From positions 186,001-250,000 of the forward strand of contig NZ_WEGK01000005.1 of NCBI RefSeq assembly GCF_009604405.1: a DNA stretch of 64,000 bases, written 5' to 3'. Each line of letters begins with the position of its first letter. Positions within the stretch are counted from its first letter, which is position 1. Positions 26,317 through 35,251 of this stretch are shown here, one piece after another. Position numbers and translations under genes: made by a program. The DNA comes from Nocardia macrotermitis. Lineage in GTDB: Bacteria; Actinomycetota; Actinomycetes; Mycobacteriales; Mycobacteriaceae. The notes beneath the pieces are model-generated. The model had not been told where the DNA came from and did not search any database. It saw nothing but the letters and a program-made list of their open reading frames with translations.

Positions 26317-27438
26317 TCAGCCCGCGAGATGCACACCGCTGGACCAGGTTCGGATGGTTCCGCCGGAGTTGGCCGCGGTGACGGCGCACACCACCTCGCC
26401 CTTCCCGTGGTCCGGGAGATCCGCGCTGGTGGCGCCCGGGATCGGCGTCAGGACCGGCAGCGAACCCATCCAGGTGAGGGTCGACCAGTCGACCGAACTG
26501 CTCGTCGGCGGTCGTCCGCGCACCGAATCCCATTGCGGTGGAACGCAATGCAGGGATCCGCTCGTCTTTCGGACGACGGGCTCGCCGGTGGGATACGGTT
26601 CGTGGGCACTCAGCGGTCCGAGGATCCAGTCCCGGAATGCGGTCGGATCGGCGAGGCCCTCGAATGTCGGAGCGCACTCCTTACCCGCGGTTTCGCCACC
26701 GAAACTGAACAGCCCCACCAGCTCCGGCCGCCCCCGCACATAGTGCACCGCGGGACTGCCACTGTCCCGCCAGCAGCCGCCGACGCGGTGCGTCACGGTG
26801 TCCTGGGCGCACAGCACGGACCGCTCGTCGATCGTCGCCGGGGTGGCCGCGGCGCAATCGGCGTGGGATATGACCGTGAGGTTGCCGCGATGCAGTGTGT
26901 CGTCGCGGTAGGCGGGATCTTCGAACGAGACCGCCTTGCCCGTATTGCCGTGCGCGAAAACCGAAATCGGCGTACCCGGGGCGGGGCGGCTCGACGCGAT
27001 CGGCAACACGGGTACGCCGTCGACGGGGCGGTCCAGCAGGATCACCGCCAGGTCGTCACGCCCGCTGGCGTCGTTCGGATCGGCGTCCCCAGGAGTGGGC
27101 ACGGCCGTATACCCCGGCGCGACGACGATGCCTCGCACCCCGCGCACGATGCCCGGGTCCCGGGACAGGGTCCGAGCGTTGATGTGGATCCGCATCCGAT
27201 ACGGATCCAACTCGTCCACGCAATGTCCCGCGGTGACGACCCGATCCGAACTCACCAGCGCCCCACCACATCCCGCGGTGTCGAACAGCGAGCCCGTGCC
27301 GATCGGATCGATGGTCGCGACCCATTGTGCGGTACTCGGATCGGTCACCGGAGTCCCGTTCACCATCGCCTGCGCGACTCCCGCCGAAGGCAGCACCGCG
27401 ACCGTGACGGCCGCCCCCGCCAGGACGCGGAGTCGCAT
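26317..27438 (-). CDS. Secreted trypsin-like serine protease with C-terminal extension
   Basis: 373 residues with a signal peptide (VLAGAAVTVAVLPSAGVAQA). Chymotrypsin-fold triad: H72 (VVTAGHC), D129 (GRDDLAVILL), S226 in CWRDSGSPAV, where the usual Gly-Asp-Ser-Gly is Arg-Asp-Ser-Gly. After the domain end (FRDWILGPL) there is an extra ~95-residue tail with two cysteines, possibly a small beta domain. Start ATG 27438 is chosen at the signal peptide. The upstream neighbour is a 64-residue ORF on the same strand. Confidence 0.85.
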   Translation of the reverse strand: MRLRVLAGAAVTVAVLPSAGVAQAMVNGTPVTDPSTAQWVATIDPIGTGSLFDTAGCGGALVSSDRVVTAGHCVDELDPYRMRIHINARTLSRDPGIVRGVRGIVVAPGYTAVPTPGDADPNDASGRDDLAVILLDRPVDGVPVLPIASSRPAPGTPISVFAHGNTGKAVSFEDPAYRDDTLHRGNLTVISHADCAAATPATIDERSVLCAQDTVTHRVGGCWRDSGSPAVHYVRGRPELVGLFSFGGETAGKECAPTFEGLADPTAFRDWILGPLSAHEPYPTGEPVVRKTSGSLHCVPPQWDSVRGRPPTSSSVDWSTLTWMGSLPVLTPIPGATSADLPDHGKGEVVCAVTAANSGGTIRTWSSGVHLAG

Positions 27439-27572
27439 CGAATTCTTGTGATCACCGTTTCGAGCGAGTCTGTATTTCACGAATCGATTATCGAAAAGTG
27501 CTGTGCGGCAACGTATCCTCCGGCAGAAGGAAAAACGAGGCTGGGCTCCTCCCATGGGAGGAACCCATCGCC

Positions 27573-27767
27573 TCATGCCCAGTCGCCGACGCCCCCGAGT
27601 TCCTCGATGCGTTCAGGAGATAGACCGGTCAGCATGGCAACGCTGGCGGTGAGCGATCCGTCGAGGACCGTCGTCGATTCGACCATGCCGCGGCGTATCT
27701 CATCGGTCGCCGGATCGATCGTCAGGGGCGCTGGCCGTTTGGATGCGTCGGTACCTGATGCGGTCAT
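27573..27767 (-). CDS. Small hypothetical protein (64 aa)
   Basis: A strong ribosome site GGAGGTGG sits six bases before the ATG, and codon use matches real genes. The protein is acidic and mostly helical, with APLTIDPATDEIRRG, then LDGSLTASVAMLTGLSPERIEELGG. I do not recognise the family. It sits 77 bases after an acyl-CoA ligase and 134 bases before a secreted protease. The LDGSL stretch vaguely recalls a carrier-protein serine, but length and context do not prove that. Confidence 0.6.
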   Translation of the reverse strand: MTASGTDASKRPAPLTIDPATDEIRRGMVESTTVLDGSLTASVAMLTGLSPERIEELGGVGDWA

Positions 27768-27844
27768 GCTCCACCTCCGGGAACCACGGTACCCAAGTAC
27801 CACGATCGCTGAATCGGGGATGAGGGTTGCGCGGTCCGGACAAC

Positions 27845-29398
27845 TCAGGTGAGGGCGTCCTCGAGGATCAGGGTGCGTAGCCGGCGACGGTCGAGTTTGC
27901 CCGATGGCAGGGTGGGGATTCGGTCGCTCGTGGTGACGAACCAGCGGGTCGGGACCTTGTAGGCGGAGAGTTGTGCGCGGGTGCGGGTGGGTAGGGAGTG
28001 CGGGTCGATGTCGGGGGTGGCCGGGATGACGACGGCGCAGACCTGTTCGCCGCGGGTGGGGTCCTCGATGCCCAGCACTATGCATTGGCGGACGTCGTCG
28101 AAGGATTCGACGACGGCTTCCACTTCGCGCGGGGAGACGTTCGCGCCCGCCGATTTGATCAGTTCGCTGGTGCGGCCGACGTAGAACAGGCGCGGGTCGT
28201 CGGTGACGCGGTAGACCAGGTCGCCGGTGTGGTACCAGCCGTCGGGGTCGAAGACCTCGGCGCGTTCGCGTTTGTTGTAGCCGCTCATGACGCCGGGGCC
28301 GCGGATGAGCAGTTCGCCGACGCTGCCGTCGGTCGCCTCGGCGCCGTCCGCTGTGACGACGCGGATCTCGGTGTACGCGAAGCTGCCCGCGGTCTCGGTC
28401 AGGCTGCGGTGTACCGGAAACTGTTCCGGCACACCGGCCATCGCGATGTCGAGCGGTCCGTCGCGCAGCATGGGCGCGCTGGACAGGTCGCGGTCGGCGA
28501 AGGTGGGGTGCTCGCGCAGGCGCTGGGTGAACGCGGGCCAGCCGATCACCCCGGCGGCGCGTTCGCGTTCGATGAGATCCAGTCCGGCGCCGGGTTCCAG
28601 GCGCGGCAGGACCAGCAGGGTGACCGGTTCGTGCAGCGCGCCCGTCGCGGCCAGCACACCGCCGATCCAGAACATCGGCATCGCGCACAGGATGCGCGGC
28701 GTGCCCGCCACCCCGGTGACGTGCCGGATCGCCGCGGGCCAGGTACTCGTCTGCCGGACCAGCGTCCCGTGCGTGTGCAGGACGCCCTTGGGGTCGGCGG
28801 TGGATCCGGAGGTGTGGATCATGATCGCGGGATCCGCCGGTGAGACCTCGTGCTCGACCGCGGCGAGGATCTCCGGCGACACCGCGGGCAGGTCGTCGCT
28901 CCAGCGGGTCGCCCAGGTGCGGGCCGGGTCGTCGGTCAGGACGATTTCCCGCAGATACGGCGTGTCGGGCAGTTGCAGCACGCCCGCCGTCGCGGTGGCG
29001 AGTCCGGGCAGCGCCTTTTCGAACGTCTCGGCGGTATCGGTGGACAGGATGCGGCCCGGCGCGACGAGCAGCTGAATATCCGCCAGCCGCAACACCTTCC
29101 GGATCTCGGCCGGTGCGTACATGGTGCTCAGCGGCACCGCCACCGCGCCGATGCGGCCGATCGCGAGCCACCATGTCACCCATTCGGGACCGTTGGTGAA
29201 GAACAGTCCGATCCGCGCGCCCTTACCGATGCCCTTGTGCAGCAGCCGCCGCGCGATAGCGGCGGAACGTCGATCGGCCTCGGCGTAGGTGAGGCGATCG
29301 TCCGTGGTCACGACGTACGGTTCGGGTCCGACCGCCCGCACGCAACGTCGAAGTAGTTCGGGGATGGTCGAACCCGGTTCGACGTCTGAAACGGACAC
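27845..29398 (-). CDS. AMP-dependent acyl-CoA synthetase/ligase
   Basis: 517 residues of the ANL superfamily. Motif A3 is HTSGSTADPKGVLHTHG, A5-like SLTETAGSFAYTE, A7 YHTGDLV, A8 GRTSELIKSAGANVSPREVE, and the C-terminal catalytic lysine is in LPSGKLDRRRL. It activates a carboxylic acid (fatty, cyclohexyl or aromatic) to the CoA thioester. GTG 29398 is the only sensible start. An operator-like inverted repeat lies 20-50 bases upstream. Confidence 0.9.
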   Translation of the reverse strand: MSVSDVEPGSTIPELLRRCVRAVGPEPYVVTTDDRLTYAEADRRSAAIARRLLHKGIGKGARIGLFFTNGPEWVTWWLAIGRIGAVAVPLSTMYAPAEIRKVLRLADIQLLVAPGRILSTDTAETFEKALPGLATATAGVLQLPDTPYLREIVLTDDPARTWATRWSDDLPAVSPEILAAVEHEVSPADPAIMIHTSGSTADPKGVLHTHGTLVRQTSTWPAAIRHVTGVAGTPRILCAMPMFWIGGVLAATGALHEPVTLLVLPRLEPGAGLDLIERERAAGVIGWPAFTQRLREHPTFADRDLSSAPMLRDGPLDIAMAGVPEQFPVHRSLTETAGSFAYTEIRVVTADGAEATDGSVGELLIRGPGVMSGYNKRERAEVFDPDGWYHTGDLVYRVTDDPRLFYVGRTSELIKSAGANVSPREVEAVVESFDDVRQCIVLGIEDPTRGEQVCAVVIPATPDIDPHSLPTRTRAQLSAYKVPTRWFVTTSDRIPTLPSGKLDRRRLRTLILEDALT

Positions 29399-29417
29399 CC
29401 GATCAGCATAGAGCAGG

Positions 29418-29445
29418 ATTCTCTTATTTGGAGAATGTAATTTCT
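29418..29445. promoter_or_regulatory. Inverted repeats upstream of the acyl-CoA ligase
   Basis: ATTCTC-N7-GAGAAT at 29418-29436 overlaps GAGAATGTAATTTCT at 29431-29445. The latter shares its first eleven bases with the minus-strand reading of the palindrome before the MATE gene (6669-6687), so both loci may carry a site for the same regulator. Confidence 0.4.
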
Positions 29446-29470
29446 ATGAACTGATTCCCCGGATGCGAAT

Positions 29471-29505
29471 GCCGAGGGGCGCGAGACAATCTCGCGCCCC
29501 TCGGC
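29471..29505. terminator. Perfect hairpin terminator of the MFS gene
   Basis: GCCGAGGGGCGCGAG (29471-29485) pairs perfectly with CTCGCGCCCCTCGGC (29491-29505), loop ACAAT, 18 bases beyond the stop of the minus-strand MFS gene. Confidence 0.75.
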
Positions 29506-29523
29506 GATATTCTGTGGCTCGGA

Positions 29524-30993
29524 TCAGTCGTCGACCAGTTCCGTTGTGGGGGAATCGGATTCGGCCAACTCCTCCAGTGGAGTATTACCGGACCGGTTCG
29601 GCAGCAGCACGGCCGTGACGATCACCAGCACCGACAACCCGGCCGACACGACGAACGCCCACTGCAACCCGTTCAGATTCGCCGCGATCGGGTCGGTGCC
29701 GTGCGCGATCAGCGAGGTCGCGCGACTGGACATCACCGTGATCACCAGTGCGGTACCGAATGCGGCCGCGACCTGCTGCAAGGTGCCGAGCATGGAACTG
29801 CCGTGCGAGTACAGATGTTCCGGCAGCGCGCCCAGGCTCAGCGTGAACACCGGCGTGAAGGCCGCGGCCAGCGACAACATCAGCAGGATGTGCAGCGCCA
29901 GCAGGATCCAGTACGGCGTGCTCAGCGACAGCTGCGTCAGCCCGGCCAGCGCGGCGGTGATGCCGATCGAACCGGGAATCACCAGGATGCGCCCGCCGAA
30001 TCGGTCGAACACCCGCCCGATGGTCGGTCCGAGCAGGCCCATCGCCAGGCCGCCGGGCATCACCAGCAGACCGGTTTCGAGCGGGCTCAGATGCCGCAGG
30101 TTCTGCAGGTACAGCGGCAGCAGCATGGTCGCGCCGAGCATCGCCAGGAATGCGATCGACATCAGGATCAGGCCCTTGGTGTACGCGCCGTGCGTCAGCG
30201 TGCGCAGATCCAGCAGCGGAGTTCCATTGCGCTGCAACATGATCTGCCGCCAGACGAAGGCGCCGATCAACGCGATTCCGGCGACCACGATCGACACCGG
30301 CTCCACCACGCTGCCCTGGCCGAACAGGCTCAGCCCGTACACCAGACCGCCGAATCCCAATGCCGCGAGCACCACGCTGAGCCAGTCGATCGAGCCGGTC
30401 TCCGGTTCGCCGATGTTCTCCAGATTCCGCAGCCCGAACCACGCCACGCCCGCCGCGATCGGCAGCACCAGCACGAAAAGCCAACGCCAGGAAGCGATCT
30501 GCAACACCAGACCGGAGATGACCGGACCCATGGCCGGCGCTACCGAGATGGCCAGGGTGACGTTGCCCATGACCCGGCCGCGATCGCGTTCGTCCACCAC
30601 CGTCATCAGTGTGGTCATCAGCAGCGGCATCATCACCGCCGTGCCGCCCGCCTGGACGACGCGTCCGACCAGCAGGAATGCGAAGGACGGCGAGACCGCC
30701 GCGATCGCGGTCCCGGCCAGGAACACGCTCATCGCGATCGCGTAGGCGCGGCGAGTGCTGACCCGCTGCAGGAACCAGCCGGTCACCGGAATGATCGCGG
30801 CCATGGCCAGCATGAACGCCGTGGACACCCACTGCGCGGCGATCTCGGTGACGTGCAGATCGGTCATCAGGCGCGGGATCGCGTTGATCATGATGGTCTC
30901 GTTCAGGATCACCACGAAGGTCGCCAGGACCAGGAGCCGGATCACGACCGGCGTCCGCCGTTTCGTTGGACGAACGTCTAGTTGGGCGGACAT
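29524..30993 (-). CDS. MFS multidrug exporter, DHA2 (EmrB/QacA) family
   Basis: 489 residues with about 14 hydrophobic helices. NETIMINAIPRLMTDL in helix 1 is the DHA2 signature; motif A is seen as QRVSTRRAYAIAM and motif C as GPVISGLVLQIASWRWLF. It should export drugs or hydrophobic metabolites with protons. ATG 30993 has a perfect GGAGGT. The divergent neighbour 580 bases away is an HTH regulator, which may or may not control it. Confidence 0.9.
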   Translation of the reverse strand: MSAQLDVRPTKRRTPVVIRLLVLATFVVILNETIMINAIPRLMTDLHVTEIAAQWVSTAFMLAMAAIIPVTGWFLQRVSTRRAYAIAMSVFLAGTAIAAVSPSFAFLLVGRVVQAGGTAVMMPLLMTTLMTVVDERDRGRVMGNVTLAISVAPAMGPVISGLVLQIASWRWLFVLVLPIAAGVAWFGLRNLENIGEPETGSIDWLSVVLAALGFGGLVYGLSLFGQGSVVEPVSIVVAGIALIGAFVWRQIMLQRNGTPLLDLRTLTHGAYTKGLILMSIAFLAMLGATMLLPLYLQNLRHLSPLETGLLVMPGGLAMGLLGPTIGRVFDRFGGRILVIPGSIGITAALAGLTQLSLSTPYWILLALHILLMLSLAAAFTPVFTLSLGALPEHLYSHGSSMLGTLQQVAAAFGTALVITVMSSRATSLIAHGTDPIAANLNGLQWAFVVSAGLSVLVIVTAVLLPNRSGNTPLEELAESDSPTTELVDD

Positions 30994-31574
30994 CGGGTTA
31001 CCTCCGGAGCGACTATCGGGCGTTGAACGACGGGTGGCCCGATGCCGGAGATCCGGCGGGTGCTCTCGGAGCCACATGAGTACGGACGGGGTCGATTCCC
31101 TCAACTCATCGGTCGCGCGAAAGTATTCCAGCGTCGGCCGGTCGAGTCACTCGATTTTTTCGGTTGCGGGGGTGCGCTCCCGCGTTGCGGGAGGGGCACG
31201 CGTCCCGGTTCCGCCGGGGCGAATCGGGTCGTCCGCGGACCGCGATCCGAGTCGTTCGGAACGAGGTCGGAATCGTCGAGGACGATGGTCGGGGTTTCGG
31301 ATCGAAATCCCGCAAGGCGCAGCGCAATTGCCGATATGAGTCCGGAAGATGCAGTGCCGCAACGAATTCGGTGTCCGAATATCGCACGATGCTCTCCTCG
31401 TGGAGTTCGTCCGGTTTCGCCGACATGACATCTCTTGGGACGGTGAGGGGTTCGACCGGGATTCGACTCCCCACCTCGCCGGGCTATAACATGGACACCC
31501 GACGCGGTGCTCTACACGACCGGTGGGGTGCTGCCACGCCATCGCCGGGACCTTCGACCAATCGGAGCAGATTC
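30994..31574. other. Intergenic region between MFS and HTH genes
   Basis: A minus-strand frame (ATG 31426 to 31106) starts with a protein-like 40 residues (MSAKPDELHEESIVRYSDTE) but degenerates into Arg/Pro-rich low complexity and lacks a clear ribosome site. It could be a decayed gene or chance. Nothing else is supported. Confidence 0.4.
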
Positions 31575-32462
31575 ATGGCCGCAGAGTTCTTCCGGATCTC
31601 GGGCTTGGACCATATCGTCGCCGAACGTGGCCCGGTCGCACTGCGGATCATGGTCGGGGGACAACTACGCAAGCTCCGTCTCGCGGCCGGTATCGACGCG
31701 GGGCGGGCCGGCGCGCACATCCGTGGTTCGCACGCCAAGATCAGCAGGCTCGAACTGGGGCGTACGAGTTTCAAGGAACGTGACGTCCGGGATCTGCTGG
31801 CCATGTACGGGGTGTTCGAGGACGCCGAGGTGCAGTCCTTCCTCGAGGTGGTGCGCCGGGCCAACCAGCCCGGGTGGTGGCATCGCTACAGCGATCTGAT
31901 GCCCGCCTGGTTCGAGACGTATCTCGGGCTCGAACACGCGGCGTTGTCGATCCGGACCTACGAGGCGCAGCTGGTGCCGGGGCTGTTGCAGACCGAGGCG
32001 TACGCCCGTGCGGTGGTCGCGCTCGGACATACGAACGCCGAGACGGGACGTCGGGTGGAGCTGCGCAAACGTCGTCAGGAGCTGCTCGAGCGCGAGAGTG
32101 GCCCCACGCTGTGGGCGATCGTGGACGAATCGGTGCTGCACCGACCGGTCGGCGGCGCGAACGTACTGCGCGCCCAGCTCGAACATCTGCTGTACATGTG
32201 CGACCACACACACGTCACCATCCAGGTGCTGCCGTTCTCCGCGGGCGGGCACGCGGCGCTGGGCGGTTCGTTCACCATCCTGCGTTTCGCCGAGCCCGAG
32301 CTACCCGACATGGTCTACACCGAGCAGCTGGCCAGTTCGCTGTACATGGACCGTCCGGACGACGTGGAGGACTACCGTCGCGTCATGGAGCGGGTCAGCC
32401 TCCAGGCCGAAACCCCCGACCACTCCCGCGAGATATTGCGCGCGGCGGCCGCACAGCTCTGA
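31575..32462 (+). CDS. XRE-type helix-turn-helix regulator with DUF5753
   Basis: 295 residues. N-terminal HTH (LRKLRLAAGIDAGRAGAHIRG, HAKISRLELGR) followed by the DUF5753 domain (ARRANQPGWWHRYSDLMPAW-like start, SIRTYEAQLVPGLLQTEAYARAV, VLPFSAGGHAALGGSFTILRF). These regulators are abundant in actinomycetes and often pair with DUF397 proteins; no DUF397 gene is seen next to it. GGAGCAG precedes ATG 31575. Confidence 0.9.
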   Translation: MAAEFFRISGLDHIVAERGPVALRIMVGGQLRKLRLAAGIDAGRAGAHIRGSHAKISRLELGRTSFKERDVRDLLAMYGVFEDAEVQSFLEVVRRANQPGWWHRYSDLMPAWFETYLGLEHAALSIRTYEAQLVPGLLQTEAYARAVVALGHTNAETGRRVELRKRRQELLERESGPTLWAIVDESVLHRPVGGANVLRAQLEHLLYMCDHTHVTIQVLPFSAGGHAALGGSFTILRFAEPELPDMVYTEQLASSLYMDRPDDVEDYRRVMERVSLQAETPDHSREILRAAAAQL

Positions 32463-32468
32463 CCGGCG

Positions 32469-32915
32469 TCACCCCGGCCGCCGGAACACCACCCACCGCA
32501 TCGCGCAGTACATGAACGCCGCCTCGCAGGCCCCCGAGACGAGGCGGGCCAGATGATATTCGACGCCGAGCAGCGACAGTCCCGCCGATATGCCGAGGAT
32601 GAAGGCCAGATAGTTCACCACGACGACGGCGATGTACACCGCGAGCTGCGGCCCCACCGCCGAATGCGAGCGGAAGTTCAGCGTCCGGTTCAGGACGTAA
32701 CTCACCCCGAACGCGCACGCGTACGCCACGGTCACCGCGACCGGCACCGGCCAGCCGAACCCGCTGCGCATCACCGTCAACAGCAGCAGATCGAGCCCGA
32801 ACGTCGCGCTGTTGATCACCCCGAACCCCAGAAGTGTCGGTGCCACAACGGTATTCAGCCCGAACGGCAGCCGCGCGACCACCAGCTCGCAGGCGCGATG
32901 AAACCGCTCGACCAT
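32469..32915 (-). CDS. GtrA-like membrane protein
   Basis: 148 residues from ATG 32915, four hydrophobic helices. VNSATFGLDLLLLTV-like first helix (seen as GVINSATFGLDLLLL), SYVLNRTLNFRS and a final MRWVVFRRP are GtrA family features. GtrA proteins act in polyprenyl-linked sugar flipping or arabinogalactan assembly. An in-frame ATG at 33059 would add 48 polar residues and cannot be excluded. The end lies 6 bases from the convergent HTH gene. Confidence 0.8.
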   Translation of the reverse strand: MVERFHRACELVVARLPFGLNTVVAPTLLGFGVINSATFGLDLLLLTVMRSGFGWPVPVAVTVAYACAFGVSYVLNRTLNFRSHSAVGPQLAVYIAVVVVNYLAFILGISAGLSLLGVEYHLARLVSGACEAAFMYCAMRWVVFRRPG

Positions 32916-33111
32916 CCGACCCGATTCCGTCTTCGCCACAGCGTGCACGTCGCCAAGCTGCCAGGGCGAGGTTGTGGGCGGGTGATCAGTTTCCGAACGG
33001 AACTTGAACTGCGCCGGTGATCGCGACTCACCCGCCGATTCGGTGGGAATCATGAGCACCGCCGAAACCGAGGTCCGGCGGCGTGAGTCGGCCGGGGCGG
33101 GGATGTTCGGA

Positions 33112-33747
33112 TCATCCGAAAGGCGTTACCAGCAAAGGGATTCGGCGTAGGTCGTCGAGGGTGTAGACGCCCGCGAGGGCGCTGATCGCGCGCATGCAGA
33201 CGGCGAAATCGGCCTCGCCGGGCTCGAGGTAATCGGCGGGGACGGTGCCCGCCGCCTCGAACGCGGCGCGCAACTCGGGCGGCATCTCGGGGAGGTCGGT
33301 CTCGAGGACCAGGTCGTCGACGTTGACCCAGAGGACCTCCTCGCCGTCGACGCAGTACAGCAGGCTGGCATCGGCGTTGATGGAGAAGTAGCTCATGGCC
33401 GCGACCCGCCCGTCGGCGGACAGCGCCGCCACCTCGTCGGTGGCGCCGAAATCGTCGTAGACGAAGGTCCATTCGCCGATCCGCCCCGCCAGCAGCGCCG
33501 CCGACGCGTCACCCATCGCCGCACCGAGCGCCGCCTGCGGCAGGGACATCCGCTCCGGCTTGTGATCCGGTAGCTCGCACGGCCGGAACAGCCGCGACTT
33601 CGCGCCGAGCGCCTCCAGCGCCTCGGCCGGTTCCAACCCCTTCACCACGTGCACACAGTGATTGGGATCGTCGTGCTCCAACCCGCTGATCCAGAGCGGA
33701 AAGCCTTCGTCGTCAAGCGTATTCGGCGCAAACCCCGGCGTACTCAT
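33112..33747 (-). CDS. DUF6461-like hypothetical protein
   Basis: 211 residues, soluble, acidic, no signal peptide. The ordered segments HCVHVVKGLEPAEALEALGA near the start and GRIGEWTFVYDDFGAT in the middle resemble DUF6461 proteins (SMI1-like immunity folds are a possibility). No toxin or secretion gene is adjacent. Function unknown; family assignment from memory only. Confidence 0.6.
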   Translation of the reverse strand: MSTPGFAPNTLDDEGFPLWISGLEHDDPNHCVHVVKGLEPAEALEALGAKSRLFRPCELPDHKPERMSLPQAALGAAMGDASAALLAGRIGEWTFVYDDFGATDEVAALSADGRVAAMSYFSINADASLLYCVDGEEVLWVNVDDLVLETDLPEMPPELRAAFEAAGTVPADYLEPGEADFAVCMRAISALAGVYTLDDLRRIPLLVTPFG

Positions 33748-33844
33748 ACCGTCCTCATCTCTCGGTTGACCGGGACCATACCGAAAGGGTGTGACATGTT
33801 CGGCTCGGCCGATCCGAAGGCCGTGTCGCAGGACGGTATTCGGC

Positions 33845-35128
33845 TCAGGCCTCCGCGGCGGCGCGGGAACGCAGGTTGCGGATCGACGGGGGCAGCAGCG
33901 GTTCGGGGTTACGGGGTGTGACCAGGACGTACCACGCGACGAGCAGCACGCTCAGCCAGACGTAGGTGTCGCCGTAGATGTGTTGCCAAGCGGTCCAGGC
34001 GAATTCGCGGTTGTTGTCGCCGGGGAGTTGGTTCTGCGGGCCGATGACGAAGATGGTGGCGGTGGCCAGCGTCACCGCGTACCAGATCAGCGCGGTGCGG
34101 AGCGGAAGCTTGGTGGCCGCGCCGACGGCGGCGAGCAGCGCGGGCGCGATCCAGACCCAGTGGTGGGACCAGGAGATGGGGGAGACCAGCAGCGTGAACA
34201 CGGCGTTGAACGACATCGCCAGCGGCGGATTGTCGATCGCGCGGCGCATGGCGGCGACGACCAGGACCAACAGCACCAGACTCAGCGCCAGCCACAGACC
34301 GGTGAAGGCGGGTTCGGGAACCTGGAGCCGCGCCAGCACACCCTGGATCGACTGATTGGTGTGGAACGCCGAACCGCTCAGCCCGGACACGTTGCCCATA
34401 CCGCCGAACCAGTACCGCATCGACTCCTGCGGCATCGCCGCGAAGGCCAGCGCACTGGCCACCGCACCGGTGACCGCGGCGGTGATGGCGGCCTTGTAGT
34501 CGCGGCGGACCAGGAAGTACAGCACGAACGCGGCGGGGGTGAGTTTGATCGCGGCCGCGAGACCGACGCCGATGCCGCGCTTCCACTTCGGATTCTCGGT
34601 CAGGCAGTCCGCGGCGACCAGCACCATCAGGATCAGGTTGACCTGACCGAAGTCCAGCGTCGAGTGGATCGGTTCGAGCAGCATGCCCAGCGGGGCCGCG
34701 CAGGCCGCCGCCCACAGCACCGTCTCGGTGCCGCGATAACCCCACAGGCGGCGCGCGGCCAGATAGATCGTGATCGTCATCGCGAGCGTCGAGACGACGA
34801 AGAAACTGATGTGCGCGGCATCCCACGGCAGCAGCGCGAACGGGCCCAGCGCGATCGCCGCGAACGGCGGATAGATGAACGGCAGGCTGATGTCCAGCGT
34901 GGTCTTGGGCAGCGACCCGTACATGTCGACGCCGTGCATCGCGGCCTGCACCCCGAGCCGGTACACCTGCAGATCGATGAATCCGCGACTGATCGGCGTC
35001 AGCGGCCACGAGGGATGGGCCAGCCACAGCACCGAAACGGTGAGCAGGGTCGGCGGAGCCAGCCAGGCGACACGCCTCATGCGGCGGGTGGCGGGCTGCG
35101 GACGCGCGGAGGCCGTGACACTAACCAT
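33845..35128 (-). CDS. GT87-type polyprenyl-phosphate mannosyltransferase
   Basis: 427 residues with about ten hydrophobic helices. The first periplasmic loop holds FIDLQVYRLGV and YPPFAAIALGPF, typical of GT-C glycosyltransferases of DUF2029/GT87; ISWSHHWVWIAPALL in the later half is also characteristic. In mycobacteria such enzymes add mannose from polyprenyl-phosphate-mannose to PIM, LM and LAM. ATG 35128 starts three bases after the inverted repeat GGTAA-N4-TTACC. Confidence 0.88.
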   Translation of the reverse strand: MVSVTASARPQPATRRMRRVAWLAPPTLLTVSVLWLAHPSWPLTPISRGFIDLQVYRLGVQAAMHGVDMYGSLPKTTLDISLPFIYPPFAAIALGPFALLPWDAAHISFFVVSTLAMTITIYLAARRLWGYRGTETVLWAAACAAPLGMLLEPIHSTLDFGQVNLILMVLVAADCLTENPKWKRGIGVGLAAAIKLTPAAFVLYFLVRRDYKAAITAAVTGAVASALAFAAMPQESMRYWFGGMGNVSGLSGSAFHTNQSIQGVLARLQVPEPAFTGLWLALSLVLLVLVVAAMRRAIDNPPLAMSFNAVFTLLVSPISWSHHWVWIAPALLAAVGAATKLPLRTALIWYAVTLATATIFVIGPQNQLPGDNNREFAWTAWQHIYGDTYVWLSVLLVAWYVLVTPRNPEPLLPPSIRNLRSRAAAEA

Positions 35129-35251
35129 CCGGTAAGAGGTTACCTGCTGCCCACCGCCCCCACCGAACCCCGGTCGGATCGATGGCCCGACCCCGACCGT
35201 CCGACGTAGGGTCCCCGGACGAAGGCGCGCGGCCGTAGCATCGAAAACGCT

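Noticed and set aside
31106..31426. Minus-strand gene upstream of the MFS pump
   Set aside because: Only the first 40 residues look protein-like; no ribosome site and no family.
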